A stretch of 64,000 nucleotides of DNA from Variovorax paradoxus. GTDB lineage: Bacteria; Pseudomonadota; Gammaproteobacteria; Burkholderiales; Burkholderiaceae_C. The position numbers and the translations under genes were made by a program. The stretch spans positions 62,001 to 126,000 of the forward strand of contig NZ_JAUSRN010000001.1 of assembly GCF_030811855.1 (NCBI RefSeq), in the 5' to 3' direction. Under the pieces are notes generated by a model, which searched no databases, was not told where the DNA came from, and saw nothing but the letters and a program-made list of their open reading frames with translations. Shown here in pieces: positions 17,520 through 25,914 of the stretch (positions are counted from its first letter, which is position 1; each line of letters begins with the position of its first letter).

Positions 17520-17930
17520 TCACACCTCAGCGTCGGCCCAAGAAACCGACGCGTTGTCCCAGCGAGCAATTCGGCCGTCGCGCACCTGGAGGATTTCGAT
17601 TGCGCGAGTGTGTTGCAGCCTTGGCTGTTCAGCCGACTTCCAGCGCAAACGAGCCTCGCACACCACAAGATCACCCGAGACTGCGCGAACGATCTTTTTG
17701 AGATCGTAGTAGGTGTAGTTCGCATATCGCTCTCGGATAAGCGGCCGGAGCTGCTCCTTTCCCTCTAAGACGACTGCCCCGAGGTCGGCAATGGCATCTT
17801 CGGTAAAGCAGTCGAGAATGAGCTCAGGATCCAAGGTGCTGCATGCCGCAACCACTTGATCAAGCCACTTTTGCGCGGTCTCGACATTGAGGGCCTTGTC
17901 GCCCTTTTGATAGCTGTCCCAGTCAGTCAT
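17520..17930 (-). CDS. NTF2-like (SnoaL-type) protein, copy 1
   Basis: A 136-residue cone-shaped NTF2-like protein: WLDQVVAACSTLDPELILDCF, EGKEQLRPLIRERY and RAIEILQVRDGRIARWDN follow the SnoaL pattern. It is a close paralogue of the protein at 37341-37751 (same length, most positions identical). Such folds act as small isomerases, hydratases or binding subunits; the activity here is unknown. Both copies accompany amino-acid-derivative genes and a PPOX-like gene. The original downstream sequence seems deleted, because an ornithine cyclodeaminase tail follows the stop in frame. Confidence 0.82.
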   Translation of the reverse strand: MTDWDSYQKGDKALNVETAQKWLDQVVAACSTLDPELILDCFTEDAIADLGAVVLEGKEQLRPLIRERYANYTYYDLKKIVRAVSGDLVVCEARLRWKSAEQPRLQHTRAIEILQVRDGRIARWDNASVSWADAEV

Positions 17931-18093
17931 AGTGGATTGGCTCTCAGGAGGATGGAGAGATCGAACTGTTCTACAAACCTGTGAAGAATGGAGGACCAGT
18001 TCATGGATTTCTTCCGAGCCGGTTGATGCGTGCCAAACGCCTTCTTCCTGAATCTCTCTGCGAACCTGTGCCTTCCCCGACAAGGTAGTCAAG

Positions 18094-18165
18094 CTCGTTT
18101 GCCTCTTTTGCCTCTTTTGCCTCTTTTGCCTCGTTTGCCTCGTTTGCCTCGTTTGCCTCGTTTGC
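18094..18165. repeat. Eight tandem 9-bp units
   Basis: Eight consecutive units of CTCKTTTGC: one CTCGTTTGC, three CTCTTTTGC, then four CTCGTTTGC. The array is short, without spacers, and sits between the NTF2-like gene and a plasmid-gene remnant. It looks like a slippage-prone microsatellite in non-coding DNA, in both directions free of a supported gene. Confidence 0.95.
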
Positions 18166-18171
18166 CGTGTC

Positions 18172-18446
18172 CGCCGTATTTCATCGCTGGCGAGGGCGAG
18201 CGCTATAGCACGCCAAATCCGATGTACGACGATCCTGGCTCAATCACAAACGAGAGCACGCGACTGACCACCACCCTGAACCGGTCGTTGTTGAGGTACG
18301 TCTACGACTTCGGGGACTATTGGGACTACCGCATCAAGGTCGAGAAGAAGATCGCACCGATTCCGGGGTTCGTGCTCCCCGTTCTGTGCCGCTGGTGCCT
18401 GCGCAACGCCGCCGGAGGATTGCGGAGGCGCGCCGGTTACCCCTGA
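18172..18446 (+). pseudogene. Remnant of plasmid pRiA4b ORF-3-like protein
   Basis: The plus strand encodes AGEGERYSTPNPMYDDPGS, then RYVYDFGDYWDYRIKVEKK, which is the core motif of the pRiA4b ORF-3-like family (YDFGD followed by a charged VE motif). The family's next motif, PPEDCGG, is present but in another frame, and the final GY is back in the first frame, so at least two frameshifts exist. There is no N-terminus. The family is common on plasmids and transposons, so this marks an old mobile-element insertion. Confidence 0.75.
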
Positions 18447-18519
18447 GTGCCAGCATTCACTCGACCAGTCATCTGCAAAAGGTGGCCCGCCGTCAAGCCC
18501 ACCGTGGCTGTTCGCCTCA

Positions 18520-19335
18520 TCACTCCCGTGCCACTTGGTCTCCTAGTTCGCGTGCGCGATTCGCCGCTGCTTTCACCGCCTCAGCCAATGCGCTCTTGCA
18601 ATTGCGTGCATGCAGCACGTCCAGCGCCGCCTCCGTCGTTCCGCCCTTGGAGGTGACCCGGCGGCGTAGCTCTGCGAACGATTCGGGACTGGCAGCCGCC
18701 TGCTGCACTGCGCCGCCAACAACCCAAAGCGCCAAATCATGTGCCATCTGGGGCGAGAAGCCGAGCTCCTCACTGACCGATTGGAGGCTTTCGAGGAAGT
18801 GAAACACGTACGCCGGCCCACTGCCGCTGACCGCCGTAACGCCATCCATTTCCGCGTCGGTGTTGACCCAGAAAGTTCGGCCGATCCCTCCCAACAAGCG
18901 CTCGAGCAGGTGGCGCTCCGACTCGTCTACATCAAAGGCTGCCTGCAGCGCCGTCACGCCCGCCCGGACGAAGGCAGGGGTATTCGGCATGGCGCGCACG
19001 ACGCGCCCAGACCGCAGCCACGTTGTCAATTCGGAGAGCCTCACTCCCGCGGCAACGCTCAGGTGTAAGACATCGAGGTCGGCAGGCAGTGCCTTCTCCG
19101 CCGCCGAGCGAAGCACCTGTGGCTTTACCGCCCAAACGATCAAGTCCACGCCGTCGAGATTCCTTTCTGGCGTCTGAGCAACTCGCACGCCATGGGCTTC
19201 CTGGACTCGCTGCAACTGTTGGACATCGGGGTCGATGACGAGAACATCGTGCGGAGGGACCCCTACCTGCAGCAGACCCGAAAGCATCGCTTGGGCCATG
19301 TTTCCGCCACCCACAAACGCAATTTGATAATGCAT
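18520..19335 (-). CDS. proC: Pyrroline-5-carboxylate reductase-family protein
   Basis: A 271-residue enzyme of standard ProC length. FVGGGNMAQAMLSGLL is the NADPH-binding motif, MPNTPAFVRAGVTAL the central motif, and AVSGSGPAYVFHFLESL the substrate-binding motif. VTSKGGTTEAALDVL is the C-terminal signature. It reduces 1-pyrroline-5-carboxylate to L-proline, or a related imine. ATG 19335 is used; a TTG two codons earlier is less likely. Its location in a catabolic island beside PutA and ornithine cyclodeaminase fragments suggests a pathway-specific copy, not the housekeeping one. Confidence 0.9.
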   Translation of the reverse strand: MHYQIAFVGGGNMAQAMLSGLLQVGVPPHDVLVIDPDVQQLQRVQEAHGVRVAQTPERNLDGVDLIVWAVKPQVLRSAAEKALPADLDVLHLSVAAGVRLSELTTWLRSGRVVRAMPNTPAFVRAGVTALQAAFDVDESERHLLERLLGGIGRTFWVNTDAEMDGVTAVSGSGPAYVFHFLESLQSVSEELGFSPQMAHDLALWVVGGAVQQAAASPESFAELRRRVTSKGGTTEAALDVLHARNCKSALAEAVKAAANRARELGDQVARE

Positions 19336-19337
19336 AG

Positions 19338-19560
19338 TCAACCGATCGACGTGAGTGAAGCGTTCCCACCGGCAGCCGCAGTGTTAATGCTCAAGTCACG
19401 CTCGATCATGAGGCGCTCGAGCGGTACCTCCGAATCCCCGGGCTGCATGCGTTCGACGCAAACGACAGGTCCGTCACGACGAGCAAGCTGATGCTGGATG
19501 CGCTCGACCTCATCCGCCGCCCCATGCAACAGCACGGAATCCAAAGCGCCCGCGGGTGTC
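19338..19560 (-). pseudogene. C-terminal remnant of PutA/P5C dehydrogenase
   Basis: The last 70 or so residues of an open frame read SVLLHGAADEVERIQHQLARRDG and end with VPLERLMIERDLSIN followed by TAAAGGNASLTSIG, the highly conserved C-terminus of bifunctional PutA. The upstream 75 codons of the same frame show no similarity to the dehydrogenase, so the large N-terminal part is gone. The stop lies 2 nt before the proC start, so the original order was probably putA then proC. If a start such as ATG near 19640 is used, a small chimeric protein could still be made. Confidence 0.75.
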
Positions 19561-19858
19561 CGCCGCAGTGGTGTCGCCGAATATGCAGAGGGCTGAAAGA
19601 AGGTTTTGGAGACGTGAACAGGGGTGCTGCTCATGGGCATGGCGGGGTATGTCATGTTCGCAATCATCAATGTGCAGCGATCGAACATTTGTTCGATCTT
19701 TTCGTATTTCACAGAACTATTCAAAGTGTTGTGGCTTTGAGCGACCCAGACCGTATCGATCGCCGCATGAGACACGCACCTACGCGGTCATGGAAGGAGA
19801 AAAAAACTCCTCCAAACTGCATATCGCTAGCGCCTGACCAGCAACGCGCAGCGCTTCG
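19561..19858. other. Gap without a recognisable gene
   Basis: About 300 nt between the PutA tail and the hydrolase gene. An open frame continues upstream of the PutA fragment to 19775, but its residues match nothing I know. The stretch 19670-19745 is relatively AT-rich and could hold a promoter; I see no clear -35/-10 pair. Confidence 0.4.
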
Positions 19859-20713
19859 CTAGCCCGCCGCCATCGCGGCCCAAAGCGACTTGAACAACTC
19901 GCTTTCAGCGTTTGCCACTTGGTCGACAACGCCGAAATGATGCTCACCTGCAAGGCGCAGATCTTCGATGACGAGCCCTCGCTGTTTGCAAAGTCCGGCA
20001 AAGGTGTCGTGCTGCCAGAGGAAGCCCGCGGTTTCCGCGGCTCCGACGCACAGGATGTGCTTAACAGCCGAAGGGCGGATCAGATCGACGGGGCTCACTA
20101 CGTCCGCAGTCGCCCCGTCCATCCGGATCTTCTCGTTGTGGGGTGTGTCGAGAATGGGAATAAGGTCGTAAAGACCGCTGATGGCGCAATTGACCTTGAC
20201 CAGATCCTCCGGTCCGCCGAGCTGGCTCCAGTCCGTGAACGCTGACATTGCCGACAGGTGGCCTCCCGCCGAATGCCCGCCTACCGCGATTCGTCCGGGA
20301 TCGCCTCCATACTCGCGGATGTTGTGGTGTACCCATAACAGCGCCGCTTGCACACTGGCAACGATCTCCTCGATCTTGGCGTTCGGAGCAAGTGGGTAGT
20401 TGATGCAGACGCACGCCGCGCCGCGCTCGACAAACGGCTCGGCAACGTAGCTGTAGTCCGACTTGTCCAAGAAGTGCCACCAGCCGCCATGGATGAAGAC
20501 GAAGACTGGCGCATTGTTGTTCCGCGCAGGAAAAATGTCGCAGGTCTGCAGCTCCCCCTGCCCGTACGGGACGTCGGACCAATGCACCAGGCGTCTTCGC
20601 GTTGATTCGCTCATCGCGCGCCAGTTGTCCGAATAGCGTTGATGGTCCGGAACCGCTGCTTGGTTCCGATAGTCAAGCGGCGTCGCCGGCTGACGGTAGC
20701 TTCTTGTGGCCAT
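19859..20713 (-). CDS. Alpha/beta hydrolase, kynurenine formamidase-like
   Basis: A 284-residue hydrolase. FVFIHGGWWHFLDKSDYSY is the HGGxW oxyanion motif of arylformamidases and related esterases, GGHSAGGHLSAMSAF holds the nucleophile Ser, and AGEHHFGVVD supplies a plausible catalytic His. ATG 20713 is chosen because upstream in-frame sequence has no family similarity. The family cleaves formamides, carbamates or esters. In this operon-like minus-strand run it follows a PPOX-like and an Ldh2-like gene, so it probably hydrolyses an N-acyl or ester bond of the pathway substrate. Confidence 0.85.
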   Translation of the reverse strand: MATRSYRQPATPLDYRNQAAVPDHQRYSDNWRAMSESTRRRLVHWSDVPYGQGELQTCDIFPARNNNAPVFVFIHGGWWHFLDKSDYSYVAEPFVERGAACVCINYPLAPNAKIEEIVASVQAALLWVHHNIREYGGDPGRIAVGGHSAGGHLSAMSAFTDWSQLGGPEDLVKVNCAISGLYDLIPILDTPHNEKIRMDGATADVVSPVDLIRPSAVKHILCVGAAETAGFLWQHDTFAGLCKQRGLVIEDLRLAGEHHFGVVDQVANAESELFKSLWAAMAAG

Positions 20714-20858
20714 GAGGTGACGAAGTGGAAGGTAGTAAAAGAAACTTGTGCCTCCTTGTCGAGGCGGCGGTTGGGCGCCGGAGCAAGCCGGCCCAGCGAA
20801 CCTCCGCACGCCGCGAGTGCACATGCCAGTCTTTATGCCCGGTGAGCCGAAACCGCGG

Positions 20859-21527
20859 CTAGCCCCCGCCCCGTTGGTAGTTCAGCGCGTAATCCGGAGT
20901 CCTGATACCGGACCGCAGATCCGGCGCATTGACCGGTGCTCCGGCCACGACGCGCAGCGGTATCGTGCCGGCCCACAAGTCCAGCCCCAGGTCCTCTTCG
21001 TAGTCGCGCACGCCGAGGTCTCGGACTTTTGCAGAGACTTCGACTATTGGGAAGCGCAGCACCATCGTGGCGTCGAGCTCCTTTTGCTTTGGCGCACGCA
21101 CCCGATGACCCGGCACGACGGACTGAATCACGCGGTCGACGATCTCTGCCTTGTGCGGTCCCTCCACGAGTTGCCCGCTGGAGTAGATGATGGCGGATCG
21201 ATAGTCCACGCTGCAACCGAATCCGGACCGACCCGCCACAACAGCATCGACGTGGGTGACGGCGATGGCAGCCGGTACCCCTTGAGCGAGGACGCACAGC
21301 ATTCGATTCGTCGGGCTGCCGTGGAGATAGAGGTCTTCATCGATGCGAAGGATCGTCGTCGGAATGATGCACGGCTGGTCCTCGTAGATGAAGCTCACGT
21401 GGCAGACGATGGTCTCATCGATGATCGAATGGACCAGCTGACGATCGTAGCTGGCCCGCTCCGGCCGGCGTCGGACTTGGGTACGCGGGGTTGGCGCGTA
21501 CTGAGAAGTCTGGCTTGGGGCGATCAT
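20859..21527 (-). CDS. Pyridoxamine 5'-phosphate oxidase-family flavoprotein, copy 1
   Basis: A 222-residue split-barrel protein: TIVCHVSFIYEDQPCIIPTT, DLYLHGSPTNRML and a central SVDYRSAIIYSSGQLVEG follow the PPOX-like/FMN-binding pattern seen in putative nitroreductase or heme-utilisation relatives. It starts 2 nt after the stop of the Ldh2-like gene (TGAGCATG), so it is translationally coupled. A TTG two codons upstream is a possible alternate start. It is a paralogue of the protein at 34907-35602. The cofactor (FMN, F420 or heme) and reaction are unknown. Confidence 0.82.
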   Translation of the reverse strand: MIAPSQTSQYAPTPRTQVRRRPERASYDRQLVHSIIDETIVCHVSFIYEDQPCIIPTTILRIDEDLYLHGSPTNRMLCVLAQGVPAAIAVTHVDAVVAGRSGFGCSVDYRSAIIYSSGQLVEGPHKAEIVDRVIQSVVPGHRVRAPKQKELDATMVLRFPIVEVSAKVRDLGVRDYEEDLGLDLWAGTIPLRVVAGAPVNAPDLRSGIRTPDYALNYQRGGG

Positions 21528-21529
21528 GC

Positions 21530-22624
21530 TCAAGCCACTGCCTTCGCCGACTTTCCGCGCAGCAGGTCGTCGCCCTCGTAGGCGTTTTCTTGCCGAACAT
21601 AGGTGCCCGTGCTGAACAGCTTCAGCGTGTCGTACAGTGACTTCGGCACAGTGACGCCTTCCACCACCGTACGTCCGCGGGCTTCATACCGGCGCTGCGA
21701 CGGCAGTCGCGTTCCCTCCTGCTCGAGGATCTTGCTGAACAGTTGCTCCCCGTGTTCCAACTGCGCCTTGCGGTTGCCGTTCTTGAGGCATCGAACGGGG
21801 TCGATGGCAATGATCAGCTCGCCGCCGCATGGCGCGCCGGTGTTCGCGACATCCTTCTCGCCGGCCTCGTAGCTCAGCAGATCACCGACCAGCGGACCGG
21901 CGAGTAACTCGACCATCATGGCAATGGAAGCGCCTTTCACACCGCCGAACGGCAGCTGAGCGCCTGCAAGAGCGGCCTTCGGGTCGATTGTCGGCTTCCC
22001 GTCCGGGCCCACCGCCCAGCCTTCGGGCAGCGGCTTGCCATCACGCAGACGGACCTGGATTTCGCCGCGCGCGCTTGCGCTCGAAGCTTGGTCAAAGACC
22101 ATCGGAGGGTGGTTAAGTCGAGGCCAGGCGAAGGCCATGGGATTGGTGCCGTAAAGCGGCTTGGTGCCGCCGTGCGGCGCAACGTAGGGCGCTGCGGCGA
22201 CAAACGCGAACGCGACCAGGCCACGGTTCGCCAGGCGCTCGACCTCTGGCCACAAGGCCGCCACATTGAGGGCATTGTTGACGGCCAGTGCGGCGATGCC
22301 CGTCTCCTGCGCCCGCTTGGCGAGGAGCTCATCGCCGACTTCCAGTGCCAGCGGTGAGAAGCCATAGTGGGCATCGACTCGTATCACGGCTGGCGCAAGG
22401 TCGTCGACTGTCGGCTCCGCATCACCGGAAGCTTGCCCAGCGCGCAGTGCATTGACGTAGAAGGGAATGCGGAACAAGCCGTGATGGCGGCACTCGTCGC
22501 GCTCGGCCGCAGTCACCGTATTGGCGATGGCGTTGGCGTGGGCTTGGTTGAAGCCTTGGGCGAGCAACAGCGTTGTTGCGAGCTCGTGGACTTCCTCGAG
22601 TTTCATACGGATGGAATCGCTCAC
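21530..22624 (-). CDS. Ldh2/malate dehydrogenase-family oxidoreductase
   Basis: A 364-residue NAD(P)-dependent oxidoreductase of the Ldh2 family. ECRHHGLFRIPFYV carries the family His-Gly, followed by TNPMAFAWPR and GVKGASIAMMVELLAGPL. The family includes 1-piperideine/pyrroline-2-carboxylate reductases, ureidoglycolate and sulfolactate dehydrogenases. The start is GTG at 22624: AAGGAG lies 6 nt upstream, while the first ATG, seven codons later, has no such site. It sits between the Liv binding protein and a PPOX-like gene. Given proC and the ornithine cyclodeaminase remnant nearby, a cyclic imine substrate is plausible. Confidence 0.88.
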   Translation of the reverse strand: MSDSIRMKLEEVHELATTLLLAQGFNQAHANAIANTVTAAERDECRHHGLFRIPFYVNALRAGQASGDAEPTVDDLAPAVIRVDAHYGFSPLALEVGDELLAKRAQETGIAALAVNNALNVAALWPEVERLANRGLVAFAFVAAAPYVAPHGGTKPLYGTNPMAFAWPRLNHPPMVFDQASSASARGEIQVRLRDGKPLPEGWAVGPDGKPTIDPKAALAGAQLPFGGVKGASIAMMVELLAGPLVGDLLSYEAGEKDVANTGAPCGGELIIAIDPVRCLKNGNRKAQLEHGEQLFSKILEQEGTRLPSQRRYEARGRTVVEGVTVPKSLYDTLKLFSTGTYVRQENAYEGDDLLRGKSAKAVA

Positions 22625-22655
22625 TTTTTTCTCCTTGGAAGGGGTTGGAAATTGA

Positions 22656-23882
22656 TTACTTCTTGACCAGCGGACAGGCGCTGGCGCCGAGCGGCTGAAA
22701 GGCTTGCTCCGCAGGGACGGTGGCAACGACCTTGTAGTAGTCCCAGGCGCGCTTGGATTCGGCCGGCTTCTTGACCTCAACGAGGTACATGTCGTGCATT
22801 ACTTGCCCGTCCTCGCGGACGCGGCCGTTCTCGATGTTCATGTCCTTGATGGGCAGTTCGCGCATCTTGTTGGCGACCGCAGCCGCGTCGTCGGTTTTTG
22901 CGGCCTCGATGGCCTTGAGGTAATGCCGCACGGCGGAATAGACCCCCGCCTGAGTCATCGTCGGCATGGCCTTGCGGCGCGCGAAGAACTTCTCGGACCA
23001 AGTGCGGGAGGCCGCGGTTCGATCCCAATAGAACGCCGTCAGGAACTGCAGGCCTTGCGCGGCTTGCAGCCCCATGCTGTGCACATCCGTCAGAAAGACA
23101 GAGGGAGCCGCCAGCGCCTGCTTCGGGGTGATGCCGAATTCAGTCGCCTGCTTGACGATCGAGGTCATGTCGCTGCCGGCGCTCGCCGCCACGATCAGCT
23201 TGGCCTTGGAGGCCTGCCCTTGAAGCAGGTACGAACTCAGGTCCGAGGAATTGAGGGGAAAACGCAACTCGCCGACGACCTTTCCGCCGTTGTCGGTGAC
23301 GGCCTTTCGAACATCGTTCGCGAAGGCGTGGCCAAACGCGTAGTCCACGGTCAGGAGATAGATGGAGTCCAGGCCGCGTTGGGTCATGAGACGGGCCAGG
23401 CCATAGCCGTTGCTGTAGCTGTTGTAGACCCACTGGGTGGACAACGGCGTACACGCCTTTCCAGTGAAGTCGGAGGACGCTGCAGTGATCAGCGTGATCT
23501 TCTTGCGCTCGTTCGCGAGTGCCTGCACGGCGAACCCCACACTGGAGTTCGAGAAATCGGCGATCGCGTCGACGCCGTCCTTGTCGAACCAGGCTCGCGC
23601 GATGCCTGCGCCGATGTCCGCCTTGTTTTGGTGGTCCGCCCAGACAAGTTCGATCTTCTTGCCGAGCACCTGGCCACCGAACTCTTCGATCGCGAGGCGA
23701 GCGGCCTCCACCGAGCCAACGCCGGCCAAGTCTGAATACAGGCCGGACTGGTCGTTCAGGATGCCGATCTTCACGACATCGCCAGACACTTGCGCGCTGG
23801 CAGGTCCCGAGGCCACAACGCTCGCGATGGCGGTGAGCGCAGCCAAGCCGGCTGCGAAGAACTTGAGCGCTTTCGAGGACAT
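22656..23882 (-). CDS. Branched-chain amino-acid-type ABC binding protein
   Basis: A 408-residue periplasmic binding protein. The signal peptide SSKALKFFAAGLAALTAIAS is followed by VVKIGILNDQSGLYSDLAG, typical of LivJ-type receptors for amino acids, amides or aromatic acids. Of two in-frame ATGs, 23882 is favoured because AAGGA lies 6 nt upstream; for 23888 the spacing would be about 1 nt. It is the last transporter gene, 112 nt downstream of livM, with its own operator-like repeat in the gap. It defines the uptake specificity, which cannot be read from sequence. Confidence 0.93.
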   Translation of the reverse strand: MSSKALKFFAAGLAALTAIASVVASGPASAQVSGDVVKIGILNDQSGLYSDLAGVGSVEAARLAIEEFGGQVLGKKIELVWADHQNKADIGAGIARAWFDKDGVDAIADFSNSSVGFAVQALANERKKITLITAASSDFTGKACTPLSTQWVYNSYSNGYGLARLMTQRGLDSIYLLTVDYAFGHAFANDVRKAVTDNGGKVVGELRFPLNSSDLSSYLLQGQASKAKLIVAASAGSDMTSIVKQATEFGITPKQALAAPSVFLTDVHSMGLQAAQGLQFLTAFYWDRTAASRTWSEKFFARRKAMPTMTQAGVYSAVRHYLKAIEAAKTDDAAAVANKMRELPIKDMNIENGRVREDGQVMHDMYLVEVKKPAESKRAWDYYKVVATVPAEQAFQPLGASACPLVKK

Positions 23883-23956
23883 GTTCATTCCTTTCTGAGG
23901 AAGTTGGTAGTGGTCATGGAAAAGGTGTTTGCACTCGCATGCATCCAGAGCAACAC

Positions 23957-23975
23957 TTGTGCATCTCATGCAAAC
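23957..23975. promoter_or_regulatory. Operator-like repeat upstream of the Liv binding protein
   Basis: TTGTGCATCTCATGCAAAC has arms TGTGCAT and ATGCAAA around a 3-nt centre. It matches the perfect repeat ATGTGCATGTTATGCACAT before livG at most arm positions. It lies about 80 nt before the binding-protein start, so both transcription units may answer to the same regulator, probably an XRE-cupin protein encoded next to livG. Confidence 0.55.
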
Positions 23976-23994
23976 TGAAAATCAAAAAAAGAGA

Positions 23995-25011
23995 TCAACG
24001 ATGTGGATTCGCACCCTCCGGGGTGGCAAGTCCGACAGCGCGTTCTTGATGGCCGGGGTGTTTAGCAGCCTCGGTCAGTGAACTTTTGCGAGTGCGCCAC
24101 ACCTCGAATTCACCCACCAATCCGCGACGGAACACCATGACCACAGTGACCAGGATCACCCCTTGGATCACCATCACCCACTCACCAAGCGGAGCCAGAT
24201 ATTCCTGCATGGCGAGAATGCAGACCGCTCCCACCAAAGGACCCAGGACGGTACCCATGCCGCCGACCAGCACCATCAGAACCACTTCGGTGGCCATGTG
24301 CCAATTCACGTCTGTGAGTGAAGCAAGCTGAAAGACGAGCACTTTGGTTCCGCCAGCCAACCCGGTCAGCGCGGCCGAGAGCACAAACGCCAGCAACTTG
24401 TATCGATTGACCTTGTAGCCCAGCGAGACGGCTCTCGGCTCGTTGTCGCGTATGGCTTCGAGCACCTGGCCGAAAGGTGAATGAATCGTCCGGTGATAGA
24501 TGGCGAACGCCGCCAGGAACATCGCGAGCACCACTACATAGAGAACGTTGTCGTTGGCGGTGTCGAGCAGGCCAAGAACCACTGGCCGAGGAACCTTCTG
24601 CAGACCATCTTCACCGCCAGTGAACGGCGCCTGAAGGCAGAAGAAGTAGACCATCTGCGCCAGGGCCAACGTGATCATCGCGAAGTAGATTCCTTGCCTT
24701 CGGATCGCGATGGCGCCGGCGATAAATCCCAGCACCGTGCTCGCCAAGACGGCACAGAGCAGCGCAACCTCGAACGGCCAACCCCATTCCTTGAGGGTAT
24801 ACGCCGTGACATAGGCAGACATGCCAAAAAACATGGAGTGTCCGAGTGACAACAGCCCGACATAGCCGACGAGCAAGTTGACCGCACACGCGAATATCGC
24901 GAAGCACATCACCTTCATCAGGAAGATGGGGTAGATCAGCGCGGGCGCAATCACTGCAGCCGCCAACAGGTAGACGATCGGGCGAAATGTCAAAGAAGCG
25001 TCTTGTCTCAT
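23995..25011 (-). CDS. livM: Liv-type ABC permease LivM
   Basis: A 338-residue integral membrane protein with around ten hydrophobic segments. NLLVGYVGLLSLGHSMFFG and the late VLVGGMGTVLGPLVGA segment are LivM signatures. It starts 7 nt after the livH stop in a livG-livF-livH-livM series and pairs with LivH to form the channel. ATG 25011 is chosen; the frame extends upstream only into livH's end. Confidence 0.93.
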   Translation of the reverse strand: MRQDASLTFRPIVYLLAAAVIAPALIYPIFLMKVMCFAIFACAVNLLVGYVGLLSLGHSMFFGMSAYVTAYTLKEWGWPFEVALLCAVLASTVLGFIAGAIAIRRQGIYFAMITLALAQMVYFFCLQAPFTGGEDGLQKVPRPVVLGLLDTANDNVLYVVVLAMFLAAFAIYHRTIHSPFGQVLEAIRDNEPRAVSLGYKVNRYKLLAFVLSAALTGLAGGTKVLVFQLASLTDVNWHMATEVVLMVLVGGMGTVLGPLVGAVCILAMQEYLAPLGEWVMVIQGVILVTVVMVFRRGLVGEFEVWRTRKSSLTEAAKHPGHQERAVGLATPEGANPHR

Positions 25012-25018
25012 AGTGATC

Positions 25019-25906
25019 TCACTTGATCTTTCCGAAGAGCCCCGCCGGCTTGACAAGCAGCACGACGACCATGACGAGGAAGATCACGGTGGCGGACGCC
25101 TGCGGATAGAAGAGTTTGGTCAGTCCCTCGACGGCACCCAGCGAGAATCCCGTCAGGATGGAGCCCATGATCGACCCCATGCCACCGATGACGACGACCG
25201 CGAAGACGAGGATGACCAGGTTGGACCCCATCAGCGGGCTGACTTGATAAATCGGAGCCGCCATGACCCCAGCCAGTGCCGCGAGTCCCGCGCCAAAGGC
25301 ATAGGTAAGCGTGAGCAAGACAGGAACGTTGACTCCGAATGCCCGCACAACCTCAGGGTTCTCGGTCGCGGCACGAAGGTAGCTTCCCAATCGGGTCTTC
25401 TCGATGAGAAGCCATGTAGCCAGGCAGACCGCTAACGACACGACCACAACCCAGGCGCGGTAGTACGGCAGGAACATAAATCCCAGGTCCATTCCTCCCG
25501 GCATCGTGTTCGGGTAAGGCAGTCCCGATGAACCAAAGCTCTTCCTGAACACGCCCTCGACGATCAGCATCAGTCCGAAGGTCAACAGCATCCCGTAGAG
25601 GTGGTCCAGGCGATACAGGTGCCGCAGCAGCAGCCGCTCAACGAGCACAGCTGCCAGTCCGACGGCAAGCGGCGCCACCAGCAGCGCAACCCAGTATCCG
25701 ACGCCGGCCCACGTCAACAACATCCAGGCCACGAACGCTCCGACCATGAACTGAGCGCCGTGCAGGAAGTTGATCACATTGAGCAGGCCGAAGATGATGG
25801 CCAGGCCAAGGCTCAGCATGGCGTAGAACGCCCCGTTCATCAGACCCAGCAAGAGCTGACTCATGAACGCATTTGTGGGGATGCCAAAAATTGATTCGAT
25901 GCCCAT
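25019..25906 (-). CDS. livH: Liv-type ABC permease LivH
   Basis: A 295-residue membrane protein. LLLGLMNGAFYAMLSLGLAI and FGLLNVINFLHGAQFMVGAF are the LivH N-terminal signatures, and VIGGMGSIMGSILTG is the conserved coupling-region motif. ATG 25906 has GAGG 6 nt upstream. A GTG at 25918 would overlap the livF stop but has no ribosome-binding site. It is the partner of LivM. Confidence 0.93.
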   Translation of the reverse strand: MGIESIFGIPTNAFMSQLLLGLMNGAFYAMLSLGLAIIFGLLNVINFLHGAQFMVGAFVAWMLLTWAGVGYWVALLVAPLAVGLAAVLVERLLLRHLYRLDHLYGMLLTFGLMLIVEGVFRKSFGSSGLPYPNTMPGGMDLGFMFLPYYRAWVVVVSLAVCLATWLLIEKTRLGSYLRAATENPEVVRAFGVNVPVLLTLTYAFGAGLAALAGVMAAPIYQVSPLMGSNLVILVFAVVVIGGMGSIMGSILTGFSLGAVEGLTKLFYPQASATVIFLVMVVVLLVKPAGLFGKIK

Positions 25907-25914
25907 GTGGCGCC

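Noticed and set aside
18094..18165. CRISPR array
   Set aside because: Units are 9 bp and directly adjacent with no spacers; no cas genes are present in the window.
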